From Roseimaritima multifibrata (GTDB taxonomy: Bacteria > Planctomycetota > Planctomycetia > Pirellulales > Pirellulaceae), in assembly GCF_007741495.1 (NCBI RefSeq), contig NZ_CP036262.1, forward strand, positions 806,001-870,000: 64,000 nt of DNA, read 5' to 3'. The position numbers and the translations under genes are program-made. Numbering within the stretch: the first letter of the stretch is position 1; each line of letters begins with the position of its first letter. This document shows, in pieces, positions 48,102-57,997 of the stretch. The notes under the pieces were generated by a model. That model worked only from the letters and a program-made list of their open reading frames with translations, ran no database searches and was not told the DNA's origin.

Positions 48102-49543
48102 TGAGGCACTCCTTTATCTGTATCGAGGGTTTCAACGTTAGCCTGTTCAACGCCAGGGGTCAGGGCATCGATATCCGGAATACCTTTGATGTAGGGAGCC
48201 GGGATGGAATCCGGTTCGGAACTTAACCACTCACTTTCGGGAAGCGGTTCATAGGAATTTGGAAGTCCATCTTCGACCGCTTCGATCACACCTTGTGTTG
48301 CCATGGTTGGAGAACCGGGGCGGGCTTGAAGGAGCCCCTCAATGATTAGGGATTCGCTTCCGTCCAGTCCCTCTCGGACGACGCGCAAACCATCGACGAT
48401 CGGCCCTAGTTGAACGGGACGCAGAACGATTGTTTCGTCTTCGACGATATAGACAAATTGCGTCGATTGATCGGTCCCGACTGCGGAATCAGGGATCAGC
48501 ACCGCTTCATACGCCGAACTGCCTGGGAGCCGAATTCGGGCGAACATCCCTGGAAGGAGAACTTCATCTTTGTTTGGGAAAACGCATCGAGCCCGCATGC
48601 TTGCGGTATTGGCGTCAAAGCGATTGTCGACGAAATCCATATGTCCTTTGCGAGGGAATCCCCCCTCGTCGACCAATCCCAGGAAGACGGGATTCTTGGC
48701 GACCCTTGAACTCTCTCGCCGTCCCGACATCGCCAATCGAATGTACTTGAGGACCTCCTGCTCATTCGTGTCGAAAGTGCAGTAGATCGGCTGGACCGAA
48801 GCGATGGTTGTCAGCAGGGTCGACGTCGCAGTGCCACCGCTGACCAGGTTTCCGCGGTTGACGTTTTCACGGCTAATCCGGCCGGTTATCGGTGCATAGA
48901 TACGGGAATAGCTTAGGTTCAGCTCCGCCGTTTCAATCCCCGCTTTTGCCGATTCAATGGCCGCTTTTGCACTGGCGATTGCCGCGCGGCCAGCGCTAAG
49001 GCCCGCTCGGCTGACACCCGCATTTGCTTCGGCCTGCAAAAGATTGGATTCCGTTTGGTCCAGTTCTTCCTGGCTGATTGCGTTTTGATCTTTCAGCTTG
49101 CGGGCTCGTCTGACCATCGCCCCCGCTAGTTCCAGTTGGGCATCGGACTGTGCTTCCTGAGCCGTTGCTTCCTCTAGCTGGGCTTCGGCTTGGAGCAATT
49201 GTGATTCGGCTTGCCGCTGGGCTGCGATCGCCCCCAGTAATTCCGCTTCGAACGGTCGGGGATCGATGACAAATAGTAGATCGCCTTTATTGACGATCTG
49301 TCCTTCATCAAAGTGAATGGATTGCAAATACCCGCTGACCCGAGCTCGGATTTCGACGAAATTAACCGGTTCTAGCCGACCGATGTAAGCGTCCCATTCG
49401 ACAATTTTCCTGATGACCGGTTGTGCGACCGTGACCGGCACCCGTGGGTCCTTAGGGGGGCGCTCGTTCGCTTTTTGGCAACCGAGCGACAGGAGGGTGA
49501 TAACAGGCAGCAAAAGCGTGCTTGCGAATTGGGGTTTGTTCAT
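48098..49543 (-). CDS. RND efflux periplasmic adaptor (MFP) lipoprotein
   Basis: 481 aa. A signal peptide ends in the lipobox LLSLGC (residue 22 area), so it is a predicted lipoprotein. The lipoyl half-domains (EIRARVSGYLQSIHFDEGQI; SYSRIYAPITGRISRENVNRG) flank a long coiled-coil hairpin (about residues 110-200, rich in Ala, Gln, Glu), followed by beta-barrel and membrane-proximal domains. It links the permease to an outer-membrane channel. First gene of the operon; the C-terminus is longer than AcrA because of an acidic tail. Confidence 0.94.
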
Positions 49544-49769
49544 TCGATGATTCTCTCACTGGCAGATCAACCGACCAGTTCGCGCGACAACTAAGGAAAA
49601 TGGCTTGGTGTTTTCTTGGGTGGGAAGCATGTCGTCAACCAGCAACGACAGAAGTGGGAGAGATCACTCTCCGCAGTTGGGAAAACCTTGTATGTGCTTA
49701 ATACAGGATTCGTCCGCCATCGCTTGTGGCTGATAAGCAGCCCTACAAGCGATGAACGATCAAAATGAA

Positions 49770-50174
49770 TTAGCCTCGATGAAAATGGACGTGTTTCCAA
49801 CCATTTTCATCCTGATGCCAAATTCTGGTTTCTTTACATGACGAGATAGAGGTGTTCCCGTCGCTTGTGGTTCGCTGTGTCATCCGAACATAAGCAATGA
49901 CCGCTGAATCTCCGATCAGCCGCACATGTGGGCTGCAAAGGCTGGTGGTAACTTTATCGGGGGTGCCAGAACCATCGGCTAGGTCAAAGAAATGTTTGTG
50001 AAACGGCATCCCTTCCAACAGGTTTTCGTTGGCTTCGGGCTCGAAACCGGTCAGGTCTGTCGCACATAATTCTTGGTAGGTTTTCCAGTCGGCTCCGGTA
50101 ACCGAATCCAGCAGTTGTTGTGTCCGCTGGATGATATCTTGTGCAGCCGAATCGGCAGACGGGACGGGGGGCAT
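49770..50174 (-). CDS. CaMKII-association/SnoaL-like (NTF2-fold) protein
   Basis: 134 aa; AGGA lies 10 nt upstream of ATG 50174. NTF2-like fold of the CaMKII_AD type: DIIQRTQQLLDSVTGADWKTY, FEPEANENLLEGMPFHKHFF, VRLIGDSAVIAYVRMTQ and the ending ETRIWHQDENGWKHVHFHRG are the family's blocks. In animals this domain assembles CaM kinase II; in bacteria it is a ligand-binding or enzymatic fold of unknown role. Single gene, divergent from the FAD oxidoreductase. Confidence 0.88.
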   Translation of the reverse strand: MPPVPSADSAAQDIIQRTQQLLDSVTGADWKTYQELCATDLTGFEPEANENLLEGMPFHKHFFDLADGSGTPDKVTTSLCSPHVRLIGDSAVIAYVRMTQRTTSDGNTSISSCKETRIWHQDENGWKHVHFHRG

Positions 50175-50357
50175 GGAAGAATCCTAAAACAAACGTGAAA
50201 TGAAAGGTGCGAAGCGAGGGAAACCTAGCTTGAACACTGTAATTCAACGCCGATTTGGTTTCACGTCAAGTGCCCAATTTTACAACAAATGGGTTGAGAT
50301 TTCGGCTAAGATCAAACGCTTCCTCCCTACAACCCTCCAAAGGAACGCGATTCCACC

Positions 50358-52508
50358 ATGTTGAAATCTGCCCGCCTTGATCTTTTCCTTTCCGGCGTCC
50401 TTGTCGTCGGCCTGTTGTTTAGTTTTCCTACGACGTCGTCTATCGCTGCAGAACCACAAACCTATGACGTTGTTATTTACGGGGGAACCTCGGCTGGGAT
50501 CGCTGCGGCCGTTCAGGTGCGAAAAATGGGGGGGACGGTCGTCGTCATTGAACCATCCCGGCGGATTGGAGGCTTGACCACCGGAGGGTTGGGGCAGACC
50601 GATATCGGTAACAAAGCTGCCATCGGAGGTTTGGCACTTGAATTTTACGAACGAATCAAAGCCTTTTACGATCAGCCCGATAATTGGAAGTGGCAAGCAG
50701 TCGACGAGTACCGATCGGGGGGGCAAACCCGCAACGGAGCCAACGAGAAAGCGATGTGGACCTTTGAACCACATGCAGCCCTTAGTGTGATGGAGGACTG
50801 GGTTCGCGAGCACGATATTCCCGTTGTCTATGAACAGCAACTTGACCGTACAGGAATTCAGAAATCGGGCGAGCATTCTCAAGGGGCCATCATGCAGGGG
50901 GGACGCATTACGTCGATCCGCATGGAAAATGGTCACACCTACCGAGGCCGTGTATTTATGGACGCCACCTACGAAGGCGACCTTTTGGCGGCGGCAGGAG
51001 TTGACTACACGGTTGGGCGTGAAAGCAATGCTACCTATGGCGAAACCCTAAACGGCGTCCAAACCAAACAGGCACGCCATCACCAGATCGTCCCGGGTGT
51101 CGATCCATACGTTGTTCCCGGGGATCCTTCCAGTGGTCTGTTGCCTGGGATCGATCCTGCCGGCCCGGGAATCGAAGGGGATGGAGACCATCGCGTTCAA
51201 GCCTACTGCTTTCGAATGTGTTTGACCGACCACCCCAAAAATCGAATCCCATTTGCAAAACCGGATGACTACCAACCACTGATGTATGAGCTGCTGTTGA
51301 GGAATTACGAGCAAGGCGAACGAGGCATGTCATGGATCAATTCCTCCATGCCGAACCGAAAAACGGACACCAACAACCGAGCAGGGTTTTCGACCGATTT
51401 CATCGGCCAGAACTATGACTACCCCGAAGCGACCTACGAACAACGCGAACAGATCATCGATGCCCATCGAAGTTACCAGCAGGGACTGATGTGGACTTTT
51501 GCAAACCATGAACGTGTCCCCGAGGCGATCCGTAAGAACTTTGCCCGCTGGGGAACATGTCGCGATGAATTCGAACGTGAAGACGGTTGGCAGCAGCAGC
51601 TTTACATTCGTGAAGCACGCCGCATGCTTGGGGATTACGTCATGACGCAACATCACTGCCAGGGACGTGAATCGGTTCCGCGGCCGATCGCACTGGCTGC
51701 CTATACGATGGATTCACACCATGTCCAACGGTTTGTGACCGAGGACGGATTTGCACGCAACGAAGGAGACGTTCAGGTTGGCGGGTTCTCTCCCTATCCG
51801 ATTGATTACGGATCGCTTGTTCCTAAGCAGGAACAGTGTGAAAACCTGCTGGTGCCCGTCTGTCTGAGCGCTAGCCACATCGCTTTTGGTTCGATTCGTA
51901 TGGAACCTGTCTTTATGGTGCTTGGGCAAACTTCGGCCACCGCCGCGATGCAGGCGATTGCCGCAAAGGTACCCGTTCAAAACGTCGACTACGACCAACT
52001 ACGTGAACGACTGTTGGCGGACGACCAAGTCTTGATTTGGACCGGACCGGTAAAAACTCCAGCGACTTCGCTAAATTCGAAATCGCTGAAAGGGATCGCG
52101 ATGGATGAAGCAGAAGCCAAGAAGGTCGGGTTTGTCGGCAGTGGCAACCTCATCGGACCTTTTGTCGACGCGGGCTACGCCCATGATGAAGACAGCCGCA
52201 AAGGGGAGCAGTCGGTCCTCTTTCAGATCGATATCCCCAAAGCGGGGCGATATGACGTGCGAGTCGCTTACTCAAGCCACGCTAATCGAGCGACCAATGT
52301 TCCGGTGACGATTCAGCACACCGGTGGTCCAACCACAGTCCTTCTAAACCAACGCAAGAAACCGACTTCGGCGCCGTTCGAAACGGTTGGAGAATTCGAT
52401 TTCGCCGCCGGAACCACCACGGTCGAAATCAGCAACAAAGGCACCAACGGTTATGTATTGGTCGATGCCATTCAGTTGCTCCCGATTGAAAAAGCGTCGA
52501 AACGCTAG
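50358..52508 (+). CDS. Exported FAD-dependent oxidoreductase with C-terminal Golvesin-like domain
   Basis: 716 aa. A signal peptide (LFLSGVLVVGLLFSFPTTSSIA) is followed by an FAD_oxidored domain: DVVIYGGTSAGIAAAVQVRK with the GxGxxG-like GGTSAG (42-47), VVVIEPSRRIGGLTTGGLGQ, and later MDATYEGDLLAAAG and SASHIAFGSIRMEPVFM. The last 110 residues (from about 600) match the Golvesin/xanthan-lyase-type carbohydrate-binding domain (GRYDVRVAYSSHANRATNV; GYVLVDAIQLLP). The family is abundant in planctomycetes and probably acts on sugars or glycans outside the cytoplasm; the substrate is unknown. The ceramidase-like gene follows 77 nt downstream. Confidence 0.92.
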   Translation: MLKSARLDLFLSGVLVVGLLFSFPTTSSIAAEPQTYDVVIYGGTSAGIAAAVQVRKMGGTVVVIEPSRRIGGLTTGGLGQTDIGNKAAIGGLALEFYERIKAFYDQPDNWKWQAVDEYRSGGQTRNGANEKAMWTFEPHAALSVMEDWVREHDIPVVYEQQLDRTGIQKSGEHSQGAIMQGGRITSIRMENGHTYRGRVFMDATYEGDLLAAAGVDYTVGRESNATYGETLNGVQTKQARHHQIVPGVDPYVVPGDPSSGLLPGIDPAGPGIEGDGDHRVQAYCFRMCLTDHPKNRIPFAKPDDYQPLMYELLLRNYEQGERGMSWINSSMPNRKTDTNNRAGFSTDFIGQNYDYPEATYEQREQIIDAHRSYQQGLMWTFANHERVPEAIRKNFARWGTCRDEFEREDGWQQQLYIREARRMLGDYVMTQHHCQGRESVPRPIALAAYTMDSHHVQRFVTEDGFARNEGDVQVGGFSPYPIDYGSLVPKQEQCENLLVPVCLSASHIAFGSIRMEPVFMVLGQTSATAAMQAIAAKVPVQNVDYDQLRERLLADDQVLIWTGPVKTPATSLNSKSLKGIAMDEAEAKKVGFVGSGNLIGPFVDAGYAHDEDSRKGEQSVLFQIDIPKAGRYDVRVAYSSHANRATNVPVTIQHTGGPTTVLLNQRKKPTSAPFETVGEFDFAAGTTTVEISNKGTNGYVLVDAIQLLPIEKASKR

Positions 52509-52585
52509 TCCATGACACGGACTTGACTTACGTTGAACCGTGGCGACCACTGTCGGTCGCTACCTGTCACAACCTGCTTAGTAGA

Positions 52586-54091
52586 ATGATCATGCATAAC
52601 ATCCGAACGTGTTGGCTCGCTTCCCTCGGTGCGGTACTTCTGTTTTTTACGTCTGCCTTCGCCGAAGAAAAGGATTCTGAAACGCCCAAAAGTGCCCCCG
52701 GGATTCGCGTAGGCATTGCCGAGGCGGATATTACGCCGCCAAATGATTTCCCCATGGCTGGGTATTACCACGAGCGGCTGTCGTTGGGGACTGTCGACCC
52801 GTTGAAAGCGAAAGCGATTGTTTTTCGCGACGACGAAACGAGCGGTGTTTTGGTGGTTTGCGATCTTATCGGAATCACCACGGACTTGGCTGGAGAAGTT
52901 CGCAAACGCATTTCTGAACAGACGGGCATTCCCCGTGAGCATGTTGTCATCAGCGCAACCCATTCCCATACCGCTCCGGCTTATGCAAAAGAGCTGTATC
53001 TGTTTCTGGGGGACGAAAAGCAAAGTGAATCACGTGCTTCCTATATCGAAAAATTGATCGCAGGGCCGGTCGCGGCCGCGGTGGATGCTTTTGAGAACGC
53101 GCAGCCTGTCGTTTTAGCGAGCGGCGCCGCAATCCAAGAGACACCGGTTTCCTTCAACCGTCGCTCTGTATTACGCGACGGTAGTGTTCGTACTTGGCTG
53201 CCTCGCAGTCATTCGGAAGTTGTTAAGGCGGCAGGGCCGATCGATCCGGAAATCGGTCTGTTGGCGATCCGTTCTGCTGATACGAACGAACTGCGTGGAG
53301 TCCTCAGCAACTTCGCTTTGCATTTGGATACGCTTGGGGGAAGAAGCTGGAGTGCCGACTACCCGTCCTTCATCGAACGAAGTCTTCGCCAAGGCAATCC
53401 CGATGACCTCATTTCGATTTTTGCTGCGGGAACTTGCGGTGATATCAACCACAACAATCCTGAAAACTCCAAACGTCTGTCAACCGAGGCGATTGGGAAT
53501 GCGTTGGCAGAATCGATTCGCGGCAAGCTTGCCGACTTGCAGCCGATCGCTAACCCGCGGTTGGCTGTCCATTCAGAAACGCTTTCATTGAAATTACAGG
53601 ATGCGACGTCGGAGGAAGTTAGGCGGGGTGTGGAAATCATCAACCAAGTGAAGAGCGGTGGCAAAGTTGATTTTTACGACCATGTCACCGCACATAAAAA
53701 GATCCGCCTGGACCACTATCGACACCAGACCCCGTTCGTGAATCCGACTGAATACATAACTTCAGGACTCAGTCGTTCGCTTGCTGGAATTGGTGATTCG
53801 ATACCGGTAGACGTCACCGTGATGACTCTGGGCGATGACCTAGCCATTGTTTGCTTGCCCGGAGAGGTTTTTGTGGATCTAGGGCTTGCCATTAAACAGG
53901 CCTCGCCGTTTCGCAATACAATCATTGTCGAATTGTCGAACGTTGTTGAATTGATTTATGTTCCGCATCGTGCAGCCTACGCAGGCGGCAGTTACGAAGT
54001 CACTAATTCGACCACGGTTCCCGGCAGCGGAGAAAAATTGGTTGAAACCGCGGTCAGTCTGCTTCGCAAAGCCGCCAACGACAAACCTTAG
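52586..54091 (+). CDS. Exported neutral/alkaline ceramidase-like hydrolase
   Basis: Start ATG 52586 or 52592; the frame is open further upstream to TTG 52523 but the signal peptide (TCWLASLGAVLLFFTSAFAE) favours the later starts. Neutral-ceramidase N-terminal domain (PF04734): IRVGIAEADITPPNDFPMAG, VVICDL-like VVCDLIGITTDLA, and VVISATHSHTAPAY, whose His residues are zinc ligands. The GTCGD-type segment AAGTCGDINHNN is also present. About 500 aa, shorter than true ceramidases, which have an extra C-terminal domain. Substrates of planctomycete members are unknown. Downstream of the FAD oxidoreductase, probably co-transcribed. Confidence 0.9.
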   Translation: MIMHNIRTCWLASLGAVLLFFTSAFAEEKDSETPKSAPGIRVGIAEADITPPNDFPMAGYYHERLSLGTVDPLKAKAIVFRDDETSGVLVVCDLIGITTDLAGEVRKRISEQTGIPREHVVISATHSHTAPAYAKELYLFLGDEKQSESRASYIEKLIAGPVAAAVDAFENAQPVVLASGAAIQETPVSFNRRSVLRDGSVRTWLPRSHSEVVKAAGPIDPEIGLLAIRSADTNELRGVLSNFALHLDTLGGRSWSADYPSFIERSLRQGNPDDLISIFAAGTCGDINHNNPENSKRLSTEAIGNALAESIRGKLADLQPIANPRLAVHSETLSLKLQDATSEEVRRGVEIINQVKSGGKVDFYDHVTAHKKIRLDHYRHQTPFVNPTEYITSGLSRSLAGIGDSIPVDVTVMTLGDDLAIVCLPGEVFVDLGLAIKQASPFRNTIIVELSNVVELIYVPHRAAYAGGSYEVTNSTTVPGSGEKLVETAVSLLRKAANDKP

Positions 54092-54100
54092 CACGCGGCG

Positions 54101-54604
54101 TTAGGAAACGGCAGCGACCGGTCGAGCCAGCATCGACAGTTGTTTTCCGTCGTCGACGACTCGTATCCCAATCTGTTCAAAACCAGCTTTCCTGTGAAAT
54201 TGCAGGGACTGGTGATTGGGAGGTTCAAGCGTGACCTCCGCGCAGATCGTGGAGGCATTGGTGCGAACCGCATGGTCTTGCATCTGAGAGTAAAGTAGGC
54301 GTCCAACACCCAGGCCGCGACATCTCTCGGATACCACTACCCTGTCGATGTACAGAAAGCTCTTAATACGTGCGGAAAACCAAGCGTAGTTGTCATTTTT
54401 GTAACTGCTGTTGCTCTCCATGCCCAGAATAAAGGCAACCACCTGGTCGTCGATTTCAACACTTCGTTTCAGCGTGCTGATTTCGTAAAGTTCACCAAAC
54501 CGTGTAAGGTCCATTGGACTGGTGACATCAACTACCGCTTGGTTAAGCGATACGACAACCGAAGCGTCTTCGGTCGTCATTTCTCGGATGTTGATTTCGG
54601 GCAA
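54101..54604 (-). CDS. GNAT-family N-acetyltransferase
   Basis: The frame is open to a TTG at 54676, but TTG 54604 has AGGA about 8 nt upstream and starts immediately before the first GNAT strand (EINIREMTTEDASVV). Acetyl-CoA-binding motif A is clear: FLYIDRVVVSERCRGLGVGRLLYSQM with RGLGVG as the Q/RxxGxG/A loop. The NHQSLQFHRKAGFEQIG segment is motif B. It acetylates an unknown amine, possibly an amino acid or peptide. It precedes no obvious operon partner; its stop lies just past that of the ceramidase-like gene (convergent). Confidence 0.85.
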   Translation of the reverse strand: MPEINIREMTTEDASVVVSLNQAVVDVTSPMDLTRFGELYEISTLKRSVEIDDQVVAFILGMESNSSYKNDNYAWFSARIKSFLYIDRVVVSERCRGLGVGRLLYSQMQDHAVRTNASTICAEVTLEPPNHQSLQFHRKAGFEQIGIRVVDDGKQLSMLARPVAAVS

Positions 54605-54688
54605 AGATAGGGTCCTATAGACCGGCGGGAGAGGGGCAACGCATTGAGCGGCGTAGGAAATTTGGATTTTAAACAACGTGAATCGATG

Positions 54689-55057
54689 TCATTGGTTTTC
54701 CGTGTCTCGCTGCGTTGCAGCCTGATCGATCCAGTTTGGAATCGGAATGCTGCGCGTGCGGGCGATCATCAGTAAAACGCCTGCGGCAATCACAAAAATT
54801 GGAATTTCGATGTCGGGCTGAAGTCGATTCGTTTGGCGGAGCACCGACAAACCGCTGGCGAGGATAAAAAACGGTCCGATCACTACCGTAAATTTGTCGA
54901 ACCCACCGACGGCAAACGTTAGCAGTCCGATGACCGCCAACCCTAGTGTCCATACCCAGTCAATCTCGGGAGCAATTCCGAGCGTTGATAACAGCCAGCC
55001 AGTCCCAATGGTGATTAAAAGAACGGGAAGAAGTAGCGACTTCTTTTCGGGAGACAT
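54689..55057 (-). CDS. Small membrane protein (LiaI/LiaF-like transmembrane region)
   Basis: 122 aa with four hydrophobic helices: LLLPVLLITIGTGWLLSTLG, WVWTLGLAVIGLLTFAVGG, VVIGPFFILASGLSVLR and IPIFVIAAGVLLMIART. Paired GTGWLL and WxLxLAVIG motifs resemble the N-terminal membrane part of LiaF/DUF5668 proteins; no soluble C-terminal domain is present. Role unknown. The GNAT gene begins about 85 nt downstream. Confidence 0.8.
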   Translation of the reverse strand: MSPEKKSLLLPVLLITIGTGWLLSTLGIAPEIDWVWTLGLAVIGLLTFAVGGFDKFTVVIGPFFILASGLSVLRQTNRLQPDIEIPIFVIAAGVLLMIARTRSIPIPNWIDQAATQRDTENQ

Positions 55058-55141
55058 TGAGCTACCAGGGGGAATGAGTCGTCGAGAAAATTCTAACCGC
55101 CAGTTATCTGCGTTGACGGTTTGCCGCTGCCCACGGGGAAG

Positions 55142-55684
55142 TTAATCGACCCTATCTTCGCTGTCGAAACATCGGTCTTCCTCGCACTGGTCGGTCGGTT
55201 GGTTCTCCGTTGCAACCATTTTGCGTTTGTCGCTAAGGAAGTGGATGCAGTCTGCGCGAAACCAAACGTACCCCGTACCGATGGTAACCAAACAATATAA
55301 CACGATTGTCGTTGGAGAGGCTCCTGCGTTTAACAACCGCGGTGTGTCTAGCAGACGGTCACCGGAAACCCAAGCGAGTGCGAGGTAACAGCCGTTTGCG
55401 ATCAGGCAGAAATCGGCGATGAACCACGCCCAGCGTCTCCTGAGGACGGCGGCCACTAACAGCGGAATCGCAACGCCGACCAGAGGTCCGCTCCAAAGCG
55501 TGACCAGCGGATGCGGATCAGGAGAGTGCAGGCTGTAGGGTAGATGCCAAGGGACAATGTCATAGTCAATCAGCGTTGCGCCGCAGGCCATTCCCCCGAC
55601 AATGTGTCCGCACTCGTGCGAGACGGCCATCACGCTCCAGGAGGCAATGAGCAACAATGCGAATAGCAAGATACGATTCGTCAT
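55142..55684 (-). CDS. M50-like membrane metalloprotease
   Basis: ATG 55684 is preferred because AGGAG lies 7 nt upstream; a longer frame to 55705 exists. 180 aa, hydrophobic throughout, with the zinc motif HECGH (HEXXH) in the first membrane segment (SWSVMAVSHECGHIVGGMAC) and a possible second site in PHPLVTLWSGPLVGVAIPLL. M50 (site-2 protease) relatives cleave membrane-embedded proteins; this short form has no PDZ domain and may be a peptidase or an inactive relative. The hydrophilic tail is acidic. Confidence 0.78.
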   Translation of the reverse strand: MTNRILLFALLLIASWSVMAVSHECGHIVGGMACGATLIDYDIVPWHLPYSLHSPDPHPLVTLWSGPLVGVAIPLLVAAVLRRRWAWFIADFCLIANGCYLALAWVSGDRLLDTPRLLNAGASPTTIVLYCLVTIGTGYVWFRADCIHFLSDKRKMVATENQPTDQCEEDRCFDSEDRVD

Positions 55685-55799
55685 CGTTGCTCCTGTGGCG
55701 GCCATTGCCCAGTGCGTTGTTGCAAGAGTGCTGCCGCTGCTGGCTACAACGCATGGGAGATTTGAAGCCGCTCTTGTTCGCCTTTACGCCTGTTGCCCA

Positions 55800-56636
55800 T
55801 TACTCTTGGGCAACGGGCACCAATCCTTTTTCTTTATCGGACTTTGCGAGAAAGAGAGTTCCTCGGTGGCGTCCAGCGTCGGATCTTGGTCCGGTCGCAA
55901 TCAAGAAACGATCGGGAGCAACGCCCACAATTCCTAGCGAACAAGCAAACGAGTAGCGTCCAATCATCTGGAAATCTGCATCGGTCTTCAGCAAGGGGGT
56001 CGTCTTTCCATAGCAGCCGAACCACCAAAAACCGTCATGAAATGTTGCGGTTTGAATTCCTAGCATTGTCCACTTACTATCGATGACATGCTTCTTTTGG
56101 AAGTTGAAGTCAGCATCGTACTCGTAGACATAGTTCTCTTGGATCCCGTCCGGCAATCCGCCCACGACGTAGAAGTGGCCATCGCGGACACCGATTCCAC
56201 CGGCTCCATGAAACGCTTCTTGGGTTTCGTGTTTCGCAATCAAATCAAGCGACTTTGCATCGTAGACATAAACCCACGAATCTGCGTTCCCTTTTGGATC
56301 GTTAAATTTGCCCAGGTTCACCGCTACATAAATGCGTCCTTCGCTGTAGCATAAATCGCCGTGATGACTGGCAACCGGAATCTTTTTTGAAATGTGGCCG
56401 GCGGCATCGGTTTTTACAAGCTGGGTAGTGAAGGACCAAAAAATAGATCCTTCATCGTCAACGCAAACCCCTTGCAGGTGGCCCGGGTAATCGCCTTCAC
56501 ATTCGGCACCTTTCAGCAACGCTTCTGTAGCGGGATCCGCTAGAAGAGTGCTGGGGACTAATAAGGCGATCGTGCAAACCAAAGCGGGCAGGAAGCACTG
56601 GCGAAAACGATTCGATATGCGGAAGCAAGTAGACAT
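55800..56636 (-). CDS. Exported beta-propeller-like protein, 278 aa
   Basis: A signal peptide (FLPALVCTIALLVPSTLLA) is followed by repeated strand units with GxIyVaVN/DGxfyVvGG character: CVDDEGSIFWSFTTQLVKTD, CYSEGRIYVAVNLGKFNDP, GVRDGHFYVVGGLPDG and TFHDGFWWFGCYGKTTPLL. This looks like an incomplete propeller of about five blades. No active site is recognised. Similar proteins are seen near sulfatase and hydrolase genes in planctomycetes. It stands alone here. Confidence 0.75.
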   Translation of the reverse strand: MSTCFRISNRFRQCFLPALVCTIALLVPSTLLADPATEALLKGAECEGDYPGHLQGVCVDDEGSIFWSFTTQLVKTDAAGHISKKIPVASHHGDLCYSEGRIYVAVNLGKFNDPKGNADSWVYVYDAKSLDLIAKHETQEAFHGAGGIGVRDGHFYVVGGLPDGIQENYVYEYDADFNFQKKHVIDSKWTMLGIQTATFHDGFWWFGCYGKTTPLLKTDADFQMIGRYSFACSLGIVGVAPDRFLIATGPRSDAGRHRGTLFLAKSDKEKGLVPVAQE

Positions 56637-56860
56637 GGAGCAGAGCCGGTAGGGAAAGTATGGTGGGAGACAAAGCCGTTCGCGATTTTGTACGAAGGCT
56701 GCGTCAGACGTCTGACTATCTTACTAAAGGAAAGAGGGCAAAGTGCCTAACCAAGGACGCTTCATTAAATCTTCTTTCTCGTAAACCATCGCGCCGAATG
56801 TCGCGAGGATTTCAATGCGGCGGCAAATCCTGCAAGTTTTGGGGGATCCGATGGGGACGT

Positions 56861-57997
56861 TCAGTCCTCGACGAGGATCGCGGATAATACCTGAGCATAA
56901 ACGCGGTGTCCAAAATCATTGGGATGATTGACCCCATTTCCTGTCAGGTCCGAATCGTTTTTGCGTTTTAGCATCTCTTCCCAAACGCTTGTCATGTCGG
57001 CTAATGCGATCCCGGGGGTGACCAACGCGGCTAGTTGATCTCGGTACTGTGGAAACAGGTCTTGGTTCAGTCGAGGCCAATCACGGTTGCCCAGCATCGT
57101 CGCGATAAGAACGAATTCTGTTTCGGGCGATTTGCTGCGGATCTGGTCAATCATTTCCTGAATGTCTTTTCCAAACGCCTCTGCGCTCCGGCCTGCTGAA
57201 TCGTTCATCCCAAACGCGATGATGACCAGATCGGGTTCCGCTTCGACGACTTTGTCTACCATGGTGACGCCCCAGTTCGCGGTTTTGCCACCCACCGATA
57301 GGTTTGTTAGCGAGACATCGGTCTGGTAATGCATTCGCAAATGTTGGGCTAGCAGGTCCTGAAAGGGTGGTTGAAATGGAGCCCCGCCTGCCCAGCCCGA
57401 GGCATTGCAACCGGTTGAAATGCTGTCTCCTAGTAGGACCATCGAAACAGGTTTGCCAGTCTGCAACTTCGCGAGGGTTTTAGGCAGCGCCTCGGTTTGA
57501 AATGGAGGCATTTTTACGGGCCAGTTGTTGCTCGCCTTTTTGTAGGTCACCATCGTTTGCAATTGATGGTATTCCAGCTTTGCCCCGAACATGATTTCGC
57601 CATTTCCATCTCGATGCGTCAATTTGTGAGGCTGAGAATCCGCGGGGCGGCGAAGTGCATCCGGAATCACGGCGACAATTTTCGAATCGGCTGGAACCGT
57701 GATCTGTGATTCCCCTTTCTGGAATTGGTAATCGATGCCGGCTTCGTACAGAATTTTTCCGGACGCATCACGAATTTCCAAAATCTCTTCTGCGGGAAAC
57801 AGCAATTTGCCTTCTGCCGTTTCACCGTTCGGGGCTTTCAGGAACAGAACCGATTCGCCTCGGACGATGTCGTCCTGCCAAAACGGACTAAGCAGTTCTG
57901 GAGCGTATTTCCAGTCGGGGGCATCTTCTGCGTGAAGGGGCTTTGACGCCGCAAGGAAGCTGCAAAGGATTAGACCGATCATCCAAGAAATTTTCAT
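56861..57997 (-). CDS. Exported SGNH/GDSL hydrolase
   Basis: 378 aa with a signal peptide (MIGLILCSFLAASKPLHA). An N-terminal beta-rich domain of about 170 residues (ESVLFLKAPNGETAEGKLLF) precedes the hydrolase: MVLLGDSIST with the catalytic Ser, SVGGKTANW, IIAFGMNDSAG and the C-terminal NHPNDFGH with the Asp-His pair. All four SGNH blocks are intact. Members deacetylate or de-esterify glycans or lipids; the layout (N-terminal beta domain plus SGNH) is that of carbohydrate esterases such as CE2-type proteins. Single gene, divergent from the DUF1549/DUF1553 gene. Confidence 0.91.
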   Translation of the reverse strand: MKISWMIGLILCSFLAASKPLHAEDAPDWKYAPELLSPFWQDDIVRGESVLFLKAPNGETAEGKLLFPAEEILEIRDASGKILYEAGIDYQFQKGESQITVPADSKIVAVIPDALRRPADSQPHKLTHRDGNGEIMFGAKLEYHQLQTMVTYKKASNNWPVKMPPFQTEALPKTLAKLQTGKPVSMVLLGDSISTGCNASGWAGGAPFQPPFQDLLAQHLRMHYQTDVSLTNLSVGGKTANWGVTMVDKVVEAEPDLVIIAFGMNDSAGRSAEAFGKDIQEMIDQIRSKSPETEFVLIATMLGNRDWPRLNQDLFPQYRDQLAALVTPGIALADMTSVWEEMLKRKNDSDLTGNGVNHPNDFGHRVYAQVLSAILVED

